Notes: a model not told the origin generated them from the letters alone. DNA of 64,000 nt from Bradyrhizobium ontarionense (GCF_021088345.1 NZ_CP088156.1:1240001-1304000), one strand, 5' to 3'; numbered from the stretch's first letter, positions 1-10,425 are shown. Numbers and translations: made by a program.

Positions 1-1154
<1,154 letters not shown>

Positions 1155-1163
1155 AGGTGGTCC

Positions 1164-2351
1164 TCATCTTGATCCCTGTGCGGCATGCAACGGCGTCCCC
1201 GAAACGTCATCGCCATGGCTCTTGTCTGGGCTGTGGTCTGGGTGTCTGGTTGGGCTGTACATCGGCATCAACACCCGGAAGGTCGTCTTGCGCGGCTGCG
1301 ATTCGCACTCGATGATCCCGCCATGGTCGCCGATGATCTTCGCAACCAATGCAAGTCCGAGGCCGCTTCCGGTCGGCTTGGTGGTCACGAACGGATCGAA
1401 CAGATTGGGCATCAGGTCTTCCGGTACGCCGGGGCCATTGTCCTTGACGCAGAACTCCAGCGGCAGCGACACCCGTGACTTCTTGCCGGGCACCGACAGC
1501 CGCACGCCCGGGCGGAACGCGGTGGTGAGCTGGATCTCGGCATCCGAGCCGAGGTCGACCACCGCCTCGGCGGCATTCTTGACCAGGTTCAGAAACACCT
1601 GGATCAGCTGGTCCTGGTTGGCGAGCACCGGCGGCAGCGACGGATCGTAGTCCTCGACGAAGCGGATGTTGCGGGCGAAGCCCGACTGCGCCAGCCGCTT
1701 CACGTGATCGAGCACGGAGTGGATGTTGACGGGCCCGCGCGCCACCGGGCGGTCGTCGCCGAACACCTCCATGCGGTCGACCAGCGTCACGATGCGGTCG
1801 GCCTCGTCGCAGATCAGCCGCGTCAGCATGCGGTCCTCGGAGGAGGCCTGCTGCTCCAGCAGCTGTGCCGCGCCGCGGATGCCCGACAGCGGGTTCTTGA
1901 TCTCGTGCGCCAGCATCGCGGCCAGCGCGATCACCGAGCGCGCGGCGCTGCGATGGGTGAGCTGGCGGTCCATCTTGTCGGCGATGGTGCGCTCCTGCAG
2001 CATCACCACGATGTGGCCGGGCCGCTCCGGCAGCGGCGCCACATGCAGGTCGACGAGGCGGTCTGCACCGGTGCGCGGCGTGCCGAGATCGACCTTGTAC
2101 TCGTTGACCGGGGCGCTGGTGGTGCGGACCTGGTCGATCAGCGCCAGCAACGGGCTGCCGAACGGCACCAGCTTCTTCAGCGATTGCCGCTGCAGGAACT
2201 GGGTCGAGGAATCGAAGAACGATTCGGCCGCCATGTTGGCGTCCATGACCATGCCGTCCGGGCCGATCACCAGGACCGGATTCGGCAACGCGTTGAGGAT
2301 GGCGTCGCCATCCGAAGGAAGTCGCTTGCGCTGTTCTGCGGCTGGGCTCAT
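1164..2351 (-). CDS. ntrB: Nitrogen regulation sensor histidine kinase NtrB
   Basis: Cytoplasmic histidine kinase/phosphatase that controls NtrC, normally in response to PII (GlnB). It has 395 residues. An N-terminal PAS-like domain (about 15-125, with [10 protein letters not shown]) is followed by the dimerisation/phospho-acceptor helix with His149 in [15 protein letters not shown]. The ATPase domain shows an N box ([11 protein letters not shown]), a G1 box (DNGPGVPED) and a G2 box (GSGLGLALV). No membrane segments are seen, as expected for NtrB. The ATG at 2351 overlaps the end of dusB by 4 bp, so translation is probably coupled. Confidence 0.97.
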   Translation of the reverse strand: MSPAAEQRKRLPSDGDAILNALPNPVLVIGPDGMVMDANMAAESFFDSSTQFLQRQSLKKLVPFGSPLLALIDQVRTTSAPVNEYKVDLGTPRTGADRLVDLHVAPLPERPGHIVVMLQERTIADKMDRQLTHRSAARSVIALAAMLAHEIKNPLSGIRGAAQLLEQQASSEDRMLTRLICDEADRIVTLVDRMEVFGDDRPVARGPVNIHSVLDHVKRLAQSGFARNIRFVEDYDPSLPPVLANQDQLIQVFLNLVKNAAEAVVDLGSDAEIQLTTAFRPGVRLSVPGKKSRVSLPLEFCVKDNGPGVPEDLMPNLFDPFVTTKPTGSGLGLALVAKIIGDHGGIIECESQPRKTTFRVLMPMYSPTRHPDHSPDKSHGDDVSGTPLHAAQGSR

Positions 2352-3382
2352 GCGGCTGCACTCCAGGCAAAATCGTCAAAGGCATCGGACAGCGCCCGAT
2401 GCACCAAAGATGGCTGCTCGGACGTCAGGATATTTTCACGCCATGCCCTTAGTTTTTCGGCCGGCGCTTGGGCATGCCGGGCGGCCACGTCGAGCCCCCA
2501 GCCGAGATGTTTGCGGGCGTGGCGCAGGCCGACACGCTCGCCGTAGTGGCGGCAGATCTCATCGTAAAGCGTCGTGAGCAAGCTGAGCTGCCGCGAGAGC
2601 TCCGGCGCGCCCTCCTCCGCGCCGCCGTCGAGACGGCGGCCGATCTGCCCGGGAAGCCAGGGGGCGCCTTGCGCGCCGCGCCCGATCATGACGGCGTCAG
2701 CACCGGAGGCGTCGAGCGCTCCGCGTGCGTCCTCGTAAGTCGTGATGTCGCCATTGACGACGACGGGCAACGCGACCGCATCCTTGACCGCGCGTACCGC
2801 GGCCCAGTCGGCTTCGCCCTTGTAGAACTGCTGCCTTGTGCGGCCATGCACGGTGACCAGCTGCACGCCGGCGGCCTCGGCGCGGCGCGCCAGTTCCGGC
2901 GCATTCTTCGAATGCTCGTCCCAGCCGAGCCGCATCTTCAGGGTCACGGGCACGTCGACCGCCTCGACCGTCGCCTCGATCAGGCTCAGCGCATGGTCGA
3001 GATCGCGCATCAAGGCCGAGCCGGACTGGCCGCCGGTGACGTGGCGCGCCGGGCAGCCCATGTTGATGTCGATGATGTCGGCGCCGCCATCCTCGGCGAC
3101 CTTGGCGCCCTCGGCCATCCAATGCGCTTCGCAGCCGGCGAGCTGGACGACATGCGGCCCGATGCCGCTGGCTTCGCAGCGCAAACGCGACATCCAGCGG
3201 CCCCTGACGAGATCGTCGCTGGCGGTCATCTCGGAGACGACCAGCCCGGCGCCGAGCTCGGCCGCGAGTCGACGGAACGGCGCGTCGGTAATGCCCGACA
3301 TCGGCGCGAGGAGAACCCGGTTGGCGAGCGAAACGTCGCCTATCTTCAACACTTTGGCGGGTATATTGGCCGGACCGGTCAC
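2348..3382 (-). CDS. dusB: tRNA-dihydrouridine synthase DusB (NifR3)
   Basis: FMN enzyme reducing uridines in the tRNA D-loop. It has 344 residues with a TIM-barrel N-terminal domain. The FMN-binding start [16 protein letters not shown] is at about 25-40. Catalytic Cys110 is in [20 protein letters not shown]. Conserved [16 protein letters not shown] and VVNGDI segments follow, and there is a helical C-terminal RNA-binding region. It is the first gene of the nifR3-ntrB-ntrC operon, an arrangement conserved in rhizobia and Rhodobacter. It overlaps ntrB by 4 bp. The promoter should lie in the 382-bp divergent gap shared with ispDF. Confidence 0.96.
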   Translation of the reverse strand: MTGPANIPAKVLKIGDVSLANRVLLAPMSGITDAPFRRLAAELGAGLVVSEMTASDDLVRGRWMSRLRCEASGIGPHVVQLAGCEAHWMAEGAKVAEDGGADIIDINMGCPARHVTGGQSGSALMRDLDHALSLIEATVEAVDVPVTLKMRLGWDEHSKNAPELARRAEAAGVQLVTVHGRTRQQFYKGEADWAAVRAVKDAVALPVVVNGDITTYEDARGALDASGADAVMIGRGAQGAPWLPGQIGRRLDGGAEEGAPELSRQLSLLTTLYDEICRHYGERVGLRHARKHLGWGLDVAARHAQAPAEKLRAWRENILTSEQPSLVHRALSDAFDDFAWSAAA

Positions 3383-3764
3383 AGACGACTCATCAGCTCA
3401 TCGGACGCATCATTTGCGCCTGCCCGCTCAGTCTTGAGCACAATTCTTGGGCAGTCAAGCGCCATGCCTACACTTTAGCCAAAACCAACAGCATTTCAAG
3501 TGCAGTGCAGCAAAATATGCTTGTTCGGCAGTCATGGTAAACCCCGCAGCCGCCGGATTTTTGCATGGCTCGGCCGATCCCATGGGCCACGCGGCGGTCG
3601 CGCTTGGCTCTGTCGCGACCAGGGCCCGCGCTGCCGCGTTCCCCGAATGCGAGGCGCTCGCACGGGCCTCATGCCCGCTGTGTGATCGCGCTCGCTTAAC
3701 AATCTCTGCAGATGTAAGAAACCGCGAACCCCACCTCTCTCATCAGCATCGATAACCTGTTCCC
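3383..3764. other. Divergent intergenic region between dusB and ispDF
   Basis: This 382-bp gap must hold the promoters of both the dusB-ntrBC operon (leftward) and ispDF (rightward). I see no convincing -24/-12 sigma-54 promoter, NtrC palindrome or terminator. Short ORFs here have no recognisable protein features and are not annotated. Confidence 0.5.
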
Positions 3765-4946
3765 ATGACGACTTCTCAGCGGACTGCAGCCATTCTCGTC
3801 GCGGCCGGACGCGGCCTGCGCGCCGGCGCCGGCGGTCCGAAGCAATACCGAACGATCGGCGGCCGCACCGTCATCCATCGCGCGCTCGCGGCCTTCGCGG
3901 ATCATCCCGAGGTCGCCGTCGTGCAGCCGGTGGTGAACCCAGATGACATCGACGTCTTCAATGCGGCCGTCAGCGGCCTGCGTCACGAGGCCCCCGCGCA
4001 TGGCGGCGCGACCCGTCAGGCCTCGGTGCTGGCGGGCCTGGAAGCGCTGGTTCCGCAAAGGCCGGACATCGTACTGATCCACGACGCCGCGCGCGCCTTC
4101 GTGACGCCGGCCGTGATCTCGCGCGCGATTCAAGCAGTCGGCAAGACCGGCGCAGCGATTCCCGTCGTGCCCGTCACCGACACGATCAAGGAGGTCACGG
4201 CGGGCGGCGACATCACCGCGACGCCGGAGCGCGCGCGCTTACGCATCGCGCAGACGCCGCAGACCTTCAAGTTCGAGGTGATCCTGGAGGCGCATCGGCG
4301 CGCCGCGCGCGAGGGTCTCACCGAGTTCACAGATGATGCGGCGATTGCCGAATGGGCGGGATTGACCGTCGCGACCTTTGAGGGCGATGTTGCCAACATG
4401 AAGCTCACCACCCCCGAAGATTTCGTGCGCGAGGAGGCGCGGCTCGCAGCCGAGCTCGGCGACATCCGAACTGGCACCGGCTACGACGTCCACGCGTTCG
4501 GCGAGGGGGACCACGTCTGGCTGTGCGGCCTGCGTGTGCCGCATAGCAGGGGGTTTTTGGCGCACTCCGACGGCGACGTCGGTTTGCACGCTCTGGTTGA
4601 CGCAATTTTAGGCGCCCTGGCCGATGGCGATATCGGCTCGCACTTTCCGCCGTCCGACATGAAGTGGAAGGGCGCCGCGTCCGACCAGTTCCTGAAATAC
4701 GCCATCGAGCGCGTCACCGCGCGCGGCGGCCGCATCGCCAATCTCGAAGTGACGATGATCTGCGAGCGGCCGAAGATCGGTCCCTTGCGCGACCAGATGC
4801 GCGCCCGCATCGCCGAGATCTCCGGCGTCGACATCTCGCGCATCGCGGTGAAGGCGACCACCAGCGAGCGGCTCGGCTTCACCGGCCGCGAGGAAGGCAT
4901 CGCGGCGACCGCGAGCGCGACCATCCGGCTGCCGTGGAGCGCGTAG
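3765..4946 (+). CDS. ispDF: Bifunctional IspD/IspF enzyme of the MEP isoprenoid pathway
   Basis: It catalyses two non-consecutive steps of the MEP pathway: CTP-dependent cytidylylation of 2-C-methyl-D-erythritol 4-phosphate (IspD) and formation of the 2,4-cyclodiphosphate (IspF). Of 393 residues, about 1-230 are IspD, with the nucleotide loop [20 protein letters not shown] and IHDAARAFV. About 235-393 are IspF, with metal ligands in TGYDVHAFG and [19 protein letters not shown], and the conserved [19 protein letters not shown] near the end. The fusion is the usual form in alphaproteobacteria. The start is the ATG giving [15 protein letters not shown]. Confidence 0.97.
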   Translation: MTTSQRTAAILVAAGRGLRAGAGGPKQYRTIGGRTVIHRALAAFADHPEVAVVQPVVNPDDIDVFNAAVSGLRHEAPAHGGATRQASVLAGLEALVPQRPDIVLIHDAARAFVTPAVISRAIQAVGKTGAAIPVVPVTDTIKEVTAGGDITATPERARLRIAQTPQTFKFEVILEAHRRAAREGLTEFTDDAAIAEWAGLTVATFEGDVANMKLTTPEDFVREEARLAAELGDIRTGTGYDVHAFGEGDHVWLCGLRVPHSRGFLAHSDGDVGLHALVDAILGALADGDIGSHFPPSDMKWKGAASDQFLKYAIERVTARGGRIANLEVTMICERPKIGPLRDQMRARIAEISGVDISRIAVKATTSERLGFTGREEGIAATASATIRLPWSA

Positions 4947-5093
4947 CATGATGAGACGAGGTTGAGCTGACGCGGCAGAGAACGCCGACCATCCTCATCG
5001 GCCGACGAGCTTGACACGTCCGTTGAAGTTTGGAGTTGAACTCTCAGCATTCCGGAAGTTGGAGTCGAATTCTCGCCGCAACCGCGGCGCGCT

Positions 5094-5290
5094 CCCTCTC
5101 CCCGTTCTTACGGAGAGAGGGTTGGGGTGAGGGGCAGCCGCACGGGTGGTGTGCTTGGTGAGACCTGTACCCCCCCTCACCCGAATTGCATCTTGCGATG
5201 CAATCCCAGCTTCCAGCGCGAGCGAAGCTCGTCGCGACCTCGCATCCGGCTTCGCTCTTCGAGCTACGGCGGACCAGAGCGGGGAGAGGT
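5094..5290. repeat. Dispersed palindromic intergenic repeat (CCCTCTCCCC type)
   Basis: The 10-bp arms CCTCTCCCCG (5095-5104) and CGGGGAGAGG (5280-5289) are perfectly complementary. The interior has further short inverted segments, such as GCATCTTGCGATGC near 5188-5201. From general knowledge, elements bounded by such arms recur between genes in Bradyrhizobium and relatives. Only one copy of this type is seen here. It fills most of the 438-bp gap between ispDF and the CinA-like gene. Confidence 0.65.
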
Positions 5291-5384
5291 GAAAAACCGC
5301 GGCGGCGCGTCGAGTCCATCGAACGTCATCCGCTTCGGTGTGTTGAATTCTGAGGTTGCTCTCGGTTACGAGGAAACGCGGCAG

Positions 5385-5996
5385 ATGGCGAGCGAACGAC
5401 AAATCGGCTCCACCAGTGCGCTGGCCCGCTCGCTGCTTGATCTCTGCCGGTCGCGCAAGCTGATGATCGCGACCGCGGAGTCCTGCACCGGCGGCCTGGT
5501 CGCGGCCGCACTCACCGACATCCCCGGCTCCTCCGATGTCATCGACCGCGGCTTCGTCACCTATTCCAACGAGGCCAAGCGCGCCATGCTCGGGGTCGAG
5601 GCCTCGACCTTGCAGACCTTCGGCGCCGTCTCCAAGGAGACCGCGATCCAGATGGCGGTCGGCGCGCTGGAGCGCGCCGACGTCGATCTCGCGGTGGCCA
5701 TCACCGGCATCGCCGGCCCCGGCGGCGCCACGCCCGGCAAGCCGGTCGGCCTGGTGTATTTCGCCGTCGCCGCCCGCGACGGCCGCATCACCCACCGCGA
5801 GCATCGCTTCGGTGCCATCGGCCGCAGCGCCGTCCGCAACCGCTCCGTGCTGGAAGCCCTGCGCCTGCTGATGGAGCTGGCCCGCCCCCAGGTCGCCGCC
5901 AAGCCGAAGCGCGCCGCCGCGACGCGGCTCCGCCCGCGCGTCGCGCGGGCGCCAAGGCTGCATCCGGTGAAGCGGCCACGGCGGCCGCGGACGTAG
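5385..5996 (+). CDS. CinA C-terminal domain protein (PncC-type nicotinamide-nucleotide amidase)
   Basis: Probable NMN deamidase of pyridine-nucleotide salvage. It is a stand-alone CinA C-terminal domain without the N-terminal MoCF-like half of full CinA. It has the family signatures TAESCTGGLVAAALTDIPGSS, SNEAKRAMLGV and AITGIAGPGGATPGKPVGLV. The frame is open further upstream, but those residues come from the dispersed repeat. I chose the ATG at 5385 (MASERQIGS), which has AGGAA about 10 nt upstream. Total is 203 residues. The last 35 or so form an Arg/Lys/Pro/Ala-rich basic tail not found in the compact amidase and probably disordered. It is next to ispDF in many relatives. Confidence 0.88.
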   Translation: MASERQIGSTSALARSLLDLCRSRKLMIATAESCTGGLVAAALTDIPGSSDVIDRGFVTYSNEAKRAMLGVEASTLQTFGAVSKETAIQMAVGALERADVDLAVAITGIAGPGGATPGKPVGLVYFAVAARDGRITHREHRFGAIGRSAVRNRSVLEALRLLMELARPQVAAKPKRAAATRLRPRVARAPRLHPVKRPRRPRT

Positions 5997-6025
5997 TCGG
6001 AAGTGAAGCGCCGCTCTCGCCGCAC

Positions 6026-6113
6026 CGTCATCGCGAGCGCAGCGACGCGATCCAGGACCTTTCCCGCTTCAAGACTCTGGATTGCTTCGGCGCAACGGCG
6101 CCTCGCAATGACG
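6026..6113. repeat. Dispersed palindromic repeat, CGTCATCGCGAGCG type, copy 1
   Basis: It begins CGTCATCGCGAGCG with GCGATCCAG following, and ends with CTGGATTGC and CGCAATGACG, so the two ends are near reverse complements. A second copy of the same family is at 15614-15688, which shows that it is a dispersed element rather than a local terminator. It starts 29 bp after the CinA-like gene. Confidence 0.7.
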
Positions 6114-6162
6114 TGGATGGAGCGGTAGATTTCAATCAGATGAACGTACCAGCGATTCAACA

Positions 6163-6540
6163 ATGAAAGAGCGCAAGGCATCCGTCTCCGACCTGACGGT
6201 CGACGATCTCTTCCATGCGGCGTTTTCGAACGACGCCGTCCGTATTTGTATCGTGACGGCGCGGGACGACAGCACCTTTACGGCACGGGCGCTGACGACC
6301 CAGGAAATCTTCCGCTTCGACCGAAGGAGCGGCGTGAGCATTCCTTTTGAAGCCGACGGCGCAGTCTGCACGATCGACTCGGTCGCGCCGCTTCCGGACG
6401 ACATCCGCGATGCCTTGCTTGGCTACGATCGACGCTGCCGCACGTCCAAGGACCCCGACGCGGGTCGATTGACCGCGAACGAACGGCATGCCCTGCTCGA
6501 CGCCCAAAAACTGTACGAGGTCAATCCGTTCAGACGATGA
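6163..6540 (+). CDS. Hypothetical protein, 125 residues
   Basis: I do not recognise a family. The protein is soluble, moderately acidic, and has no signal peptide or membrane helix. The first half (VRICIVTARDDSTFTARALTTQEIFRFDRRSG) looks like a small beta-sheet domain. The second half is helical and ends in NERHALLDAQKLYEVNPFRR. There is no strong ribosome-binding site before the ATG at 6163. It opens the accessory block 6163-10998. Codon use looks ordinary for the window, and an undisturbed 125-codon frame supports a real gene. Confidence 0.55.
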   Translation: MKERKASVSDLTVDDLFHAAFSNDAVRICIVTARDDSTFTARALTTQEIFRFDRRSGVSIPFEADGAVCTIDSVAPLPDDIRDALLGYDRRCRTSKDPDAGRLTANERHALLDAQKLYEVNPFRR

Positions 6541-6760
6541 AACGGCGACCATGAGCGCCGCGCCAATCGATCCTGTTCATCGGCTGGGAGTAGCCGCAGA
6601 ACCTCGAAGGCTTGATCAAGTAATCTTGTCGTCGGCGTAGCGAGCCAGTCGTGAACTCAAAGATGGTCGGCACGACAGACCCTCTGCCCCGCGAAGTGAT
6701 CTGCCAATGGAGTGTCCGTTCCGCGGTCGGTCATTAAGCCTCGCAGGCTGTACGGTCGGC

Positions 6761-6963
6761 ACTCATCGTCGCGGCAATCAATCATCCCGACGATTTGTCA
6801 CAACGTGATGCCCGGTCGGTCCGGTGCTCTCGGCCTGCGGACATCGCGCACCTGCATGATGTCGTGCTCGAGGTTCTGGAAGGACAGAGCTTCGATCGAT
6901 CCCGCCGGGATTGTTTTCTCCAAGCGAGGAGATAACGGCTTGGCGGGAGTGGTCAGCGCGCGT
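6761..6963 (+). pseudogene. Frameshifted remnant of an alpha/beta hydrolase like the one at 9454-10425
   Basis: Translating from 6768 gives VAAINHPDDLSQRDARSV and then CSRPADIAHL, which lines up with VAAINHPGD..LAQRDSLSV..SRPQDI of the intact hydrolase downstream. After a +1 shift at about 6889 the match resumes as SIDPAGIVFSKRGDNGLAGVV against AIDPDRIGFFGFSRGGYTGTV, which covers the nucleophile elbow. No start codon, upstream third or C-terminal half remains. It lies in the gap between the 125-residue ORF and the FixK-type box. See the finding on the duplicated module. Confidence 0.7.
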
Positions 6964-6990
6964 ATCGGTTTTTCGCTATTTCGTGGCAGT

Positions 6991-7004
6991 TTGATTTAGA
7001 TCAA
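6991..7004 (+). promoter_or_regulatory. FixK/FNR-type binding site (perfect palindrome)
   Basis: TTGATTTAGATCAA matches the FNR/FixK consensus TTGAT-N4-ATCAA exactly. A FixK-activated promoter with the box centred near -40 would start transcription near 7038, ahead of the membrane-protein gene at 7140. The only gene in position to use it is that plus-strand gene. Binding itself is inferred. Confidence 0.7.
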
Positions 7005-7139
7005 CCTCTAGTTGCATCTTTTGGGAAACCCTCTGGCTGAACGTGAAAGCGGCGTGCCGGAGTAGTGCCTCCCATCGTCGCCAACCTTCCTGAACGTCGC
7101 AGCGCGATTTCAAGCGACTCTAACCATGGACGGACGCTC

Positions 7140-8201
7140 GTGAGTGAAAATCTTGTGTCCTTTGTCCAAGCCTTCACAGTCGATTTTTTTGGTTCACTGC
7201 TTCCGGGCGTGCTGCTGCTGGTCGGAATCTATGTCGGAATTCTCTACCCTATAGACATATTGTACTGCACCTGGGGAACCCACTACCACGCCATCTGTGG
7301 TGCGATCCAGGGATTACACGACCAATCGACCACCACGTTGGGCGATGTTCTGGCACTCGTCGTCGCCTATCTGATCGGCATCACGTATTCGAAACGATCC
7401 GTCGCATGGGCGGACACTGCGAGCTACTACTATGCGGAGACCGTGGACGCATTTTCAAACCCGCGTCACCACAGTCCTGTCACACGTCCTCGCAAGGCGC
7501 GACAGCCACCAACCAGTTTTTGGACACTTGAACAACTATGTGCCTATCTACAATTCAAATTATTCGACAGTCCACGCTTCGCGTTCGGCATCTCAGTTAA
7601 GGATATGCCGCTTGTGGAATTTCCTTATGACGACCTGCGGGACTACCTCAAGCGAATAGGACTTCCCAACATCGCGCGGCATATCAGGTGGGAGCCCAGC
7701 TCCCCCGATGAACATGAGTTCTACAGATATGCACAAGCCCACAGAAGGGTACAAAGACAGCACGGCATGGATTTGGACAATTTCAACGCGATCAAGACGC
7801 GGATAGAGATCAGTTCTCCCAGCGTGTACCGTTCGATCATTCAGCTCGAAGCGCAAAATAGACTTCTCGCATCGACGTTCTATGTGGCGACGCAAGTATG
7901 GTTGCTCATTCTTTTTTTCCTGATTGTGCTTTATGTCCTCATGATGACACGGGCGTGGCGCCCGCCCAACGACGACCTGTCAGCCTTGCTCTTGCCGCTA
8001 TCAGCAAGTTTCGTGTTGTGTCTGTTCCGCCATCGGATTCTCCTCACCCTGCATAAGGAGCGTGTCCGTGAGGCGGTACGGGTCTACGAATCGGCCGAGA
8101 TTTTGGGCCTCCTTGACGTCGAAGAGCCGCCGACGACCAATGCCGACCTCGTCGTAGCCGTGATCGGCGATCCCGGCGACACTGCGAACGAACAGACGTA
8201 G
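7140..8201 (+). CDS. Hypothetical integral membrane protein, 353 residues
   Basis: I do not recognise a family. Two hydrophobic segments lie near the N-terminus: one around FTVDFFGSLLPGVLLLVGIY, then TTLGDVLALVVAYLIGITYS. A long cytosolic-looking central region of about 150 residues, rich in Arg, Tyr and His, follows. Two more helices come near the C-terminus (VWLLILFFLIVLYVLMM and LSALLLPLSASFVLCLF). I chose the GTG at 7140 (MSENLVSFVQAF) because the next residues are the first membrane segment. A GTG at 7065 would add 25 polar residues. The gene is visibly more AT-rich than its surroundings, suggesting transfer. A perfect FixK-type box lies upstream. Its stop codon abuts the remnant of the Cys-rich gene pair. 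Confidence 0.7.
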   Translation: MSENLVSFVQAFTVDFFGSLLPGVLLLVGIYVGILYPIDILYCTWGTHYHAICGAIQGLHDQSTTTLGDVLALVVAYLIGITYSKRSVAWADTASYYYAETVDAFSNPRHHSPVTRPRKARQPPTSFWTLEQLCAYLQFKLFDSPRFAFGISVKDMPLVEFPYDDLRDYLKRIGLPNIARHIRWEPSSPDEHEFYRYAQAHRRVQRQHGMDLDNFNAIKTRIEISSPSVYRSIIQLEAQNRLLASTFYVATQVWLLILFFLIVLYVLMMTRAWRPPNDDLSALLLPLSASFVLCLFRHRILLTLHKERVREAVRVYESAEILGLLDVEEPPTTNADLVVAVIGDPGDTANEQT

Positions 8202-8373
8202 CGGACATCGCCTCGTTGGCAAACGGCGACGATGGACGTTGGCAAATGTACGAGGCCGTCCATGATCGCCGAGCCCGAGCCGTGTTCTGTCTGAATTGCG
8301 TTCGCGACCTCGGCCTTCGCTCTGCCCCATGATCCGCTTCTCGCCACGATGGCTCGGCTCTCTTCCGCGCTAG
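8202..8373 (+). pseudogene. Deletion remnant of the Cys-rich/membrane gene pair found intact at 10448-10998
   Basis: From about 8225 the frame reads DDGRWQMYEAVHDRRARAVF then CLNCVRDLGLRSAP and a stop, against DDGRWQLYEAAYDRLAGRTVF then CLDCVGDLGLRSAP in the intact gene. The ATGA overlap with the second gene is preserved at 8329. The second gene is reduced to 14 codons (MIRFSPRWLGSLPR), joining its first eight codons to its last ones. The CGGACATCGCCT at 8202 also matches an upstream part of the intact gene, so there is an internal deletion there too. Confidence 0.75.
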
Positions 8374-8474
8374 GCGGCGCGCCCCGCGGAGGCGGTCTTG
8401 ACTCGTTCGACAAGCGGTCCCGTTGCGCCAAGCGCGGACATCGATGCGCGGGGCGACGTTATTGAATGACATGC

Positions 8475-8969
8475 CTACATATCGTCCCGCATCCCGTACC
8501 AATGATCACCCAGCGAGAAATAGCTGTATCTGGCTGATCGATCCGACGCGAACGGCGATGTATCGCCCTCGAAGCGGCAGACCGCGACGTGAATTGCGTC
8601 ACCTGCCCACCCTGAGGCCCAGACCAGAATACATATGCTTGGCCCGAGACCATCCGAGCGGGTCACACCGAGCGCTCCAAGATCTGAAAGGATCAATCGA
8701 TAGAGGCGGTACCGCTCCAGCGAAATCTCAGGGGTTGGCGGTTGCTGGGGCAAGCCATGCGACATCGTCCGAACGCCCCACGGCGCAACTTGTCCGACCT
8801 TCTCGTCCTCGAGAAGCATGGCGCGTAGCCGTTCGAAGCCGTCACGCTTCATCTTGAATCGAGCCGCCACATCCTCGTTCGCAGGATGCGCCATCGCGAA
8901 GCGCCAGGTCACGATCCCCGTCAATAGTCCGAGTAAGAAGAGACCAATTGCAAATCCGAATCGCCTCAT
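8475..8969 (-). CDS. Hypothetical membrane-anchored protein, 164 residues
   Basis: No family recognised. MRRFGFAIGLFLLGLLTGIV is a signal anchor or uncleaved signal peptide. The rest is a soluble, probably periplasmic domain with a helical part (residues about 30-75) and a C-terminal part containing three Cys (ICIL, VAVCRF and nearby). The open frame extends 19 codons further upstream. The ATG at 8969 is preferred because AGGAGAG lies about 10 nt before it and because it starts directly at the hydrophobic signal. It is transcribed against its neighbours within the accessory block. Confidence 0.6.
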   Translation of the reverse strand: MRRFGFAIGLFLLGLLTGIVTWRFAMAHPANEDVAARFKMKRDGFERLRAMLLEDEKVGQVAPWGVRTMSHGLPQQPPTPEISLERYRLYRLILSDLGALGVTRSDGLGPSICILVWASGWAGDAIHVAVCRFEGDTSPFASDRSARYSYFSLGDHWYGMRDDM

Positions 8970-9265
8970 CGTGAATCGCTCTCCTGAGCAGCCGGCGACA
9001 CAATCCCGCTGCATCTTCTGCCACAACGACTTGACGCGATGGAGGCCGCTTTACCGCACAAGAGGTTTCGGGCTGGCCCCAGATGGCGCAGACCTCGGCG
9101 TCGGCCACGAACTCGTGGCGCTCGGCTTAGGCCCGAGAGGCGGCCAAGATGCAATCTCTTCTGAATCCATCCAACCGTCGACTGCTCGTGCCCCGCCAGT
9201 CATAGCAACACCGCATCATTTGATCTTGCTGACGGACTTCGACTTGGCGCAACTCGAAGGCGGGA

Positions 9266-9358
9266 TCAATTCATTTTGTCATTGGCGTTTGCGAACTGGC
9301 GATGAACCGAGAGGAAGCAGTCGAGACAGATCTTGTGACGGCCGAAGTGATCGTCCAT
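9266..9358 (-). CDS. Possible 30-residue CxxC peptide
   Basis: The frame MDDHFGRHKICLDCFLSVHR continues for ten more residues to a TGA. GGAGG immediately precedes the ATG with no usual spacing, so the start is doubtful; the open frame runs a little further upstream to a TAG. The KICLDC motif resembles the FCLDC motif of the gene at 10448. It could be a real micro-gene, a remnant of a longer Cys-rich gene, or chance. Apart from this I see nothing in 9027-9453. Confidence 0.25.
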   Translation of the reverse strand: MDDHFGRHKICLDCFLSVHRQFANANDKMN

Positions 9359-9453
9359 CCTCCGTCTGTTGTTGAGGTGCTGCCACTGGCGGTGGAGCTA
9401 CACAACGTTCACGTGGACGTGCTGTTTTGGATCTCATCTTGAGGAGGTCGCGC

Positions 9454-10425
9454 TTGCTGCCCCGGACACTCGCTACTCTCGCTCTGCCCCTGCTACTCCT
9501 GACCTCCTCCGCCCACGCCGCGGGCCTCCAGTTCTTGGAGGCCGATCATGGCCTCCACGGCATCATCTGGACGCCGTGCGCAGCAGACGCCGGGAGCGTG
9601 CCGGTTGGAAGCCTCGCGATCCCAGGGCTGGAGACACTGCCCGGGGTCAAGAATTGTCCAATCAAGGGCACGAAGCTGCCCTTGATCGTCATGTCCCACG
9701 GCCGCGGCGGCTGGATCGGTGGCAACCATGACGTTGCGGAAGCGCTGGCGGACGCCGGATTCATCGTCGCGGCGATCAACCATCCCGGCGACAGTGTCGG
9801 TGACCTGGCGCAGCGCGACAGCCTGTCGGTCTGGCTCTCACGGCCGCAGGACATCATGTATCTGATCGATTTCATGGTGGATGATTGGACAGGCAGAGCG
9901 GCGATCGATCCCGACCGGATCGGCTTCTTCGGCTTTTCGCGCGGCGGCTACACTGGAACCGTTCTCGCCGGCGTCGACCCGGACTTTCAAAGGGTCGCTC
10001 AATATTGCACGCAACAGAACCCGTTCTGCGAACAGGTCCGCAATGGCGAGTTTCCCCGAAGCTGGCCGCATGACGCGAGGATCAAGGCGGCCGTGCTGGC
10101 CGACGCCGCACACACGGTCGGGTTCACGAAGGCTAATCTTGCGAGCATCAAGATTCCCCTCCAGGTCTGGCGCTCGGAGCTCGGCGGCAATGGCGTCGAT
10201 CCGGAAGGCACGGCACGCGTCACCGCGAGCCTTCCGGGCAGCCCCGAGGTCCACACCGTACCTGCCGCGCATTTCGCCTTCCTCGCGCCCTGCTCCGCGG
10301 AGCTTGCCGCCGCCGTGCCGCGGATCTGTGCCGATACGCCCACAGATTTCGATCGCGCGACGTTCCACCGGCAGTTTGACGCCGAGGTCGTCAGGTTCTT
10401 CTCCGACAAGCTGCTGAGCAAGTAG
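9454..10425 (+). CDS. Secreted alpha/beta hydrolase (PAF-acetylhydrolase/dienelactone-hydrolase-like)
   Basis: Probably an exported esterase or lipase-like enzyme of unknown substrate. From the TTG at 9454 the protein is 323 residues and starts with a clean signal peptide (MLPRTLATLALPLLLLTSSA, cleavage likely after AHA). GAGGAGG at 9441-9447 is six bases before this TTG, which decides the start over the TTG at 9427. The oxyanion region is SHGRGGWIGG and the nucleophile elbow is GFFGFSRGGYTG (Ser about 162). Later AAHFAFLAPC supplies a candidate catalytic His. Several Cys (CAAD, NCPIK, YCTQQNPFC) suggest periplasmic disulfides. A decayed copy lies at 6761-6963. The Cys-rich pair follows 22 bp downstream. 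Confidence 0.85.
   Translation: MLPRTLATLALPLLLLTSSAHAAGLQFLEADHGLHGIIWTPCAADAGSVPVGSLAIPGLETLPGVKNCPIKGTKLPLIVMSHGRGGWIGGNHDVAEALADAGFIVAAINHPGDSVGDLAQRDSLSVWLSRPQDIMYLIDFMVDDWTGRAAIDPDRIGFFGFSRGGYTGTVLAGVDPDFQRVAQYCTQQNPFCEQVRNGEFPRSWPHDARIKAAVLADAAHTVGFTKANLASIKIPLQVWRSELGGNGVDPEGTARVTASLPGSPEVHTVPAAHFAFLAPCSAELAAAVPRICADTPTDFDRATFHRQFDAEVVRFFSDKLLSK

Noticed and set aside
3447..3755. 102-residue ORF upstream of ispDF
   Set aside because: No ribosome-binding site or domain, and it lies in the divergent promoter region.
6712..6999. 95-residue ORF
   Set aside because: Its second half is the frame-shifted part of the hydrolase remnant; the first half is not protein-like. Annotated as a pseudogene instead.
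8150..8201. C-terminus of the membrane protein (AVIGDPGDT) resembling AAINHPGDS of the hydrolase
   Set aside because: The match covers about a dozen codons only and could be chance; I did not extend the hydrolase remnant into it.
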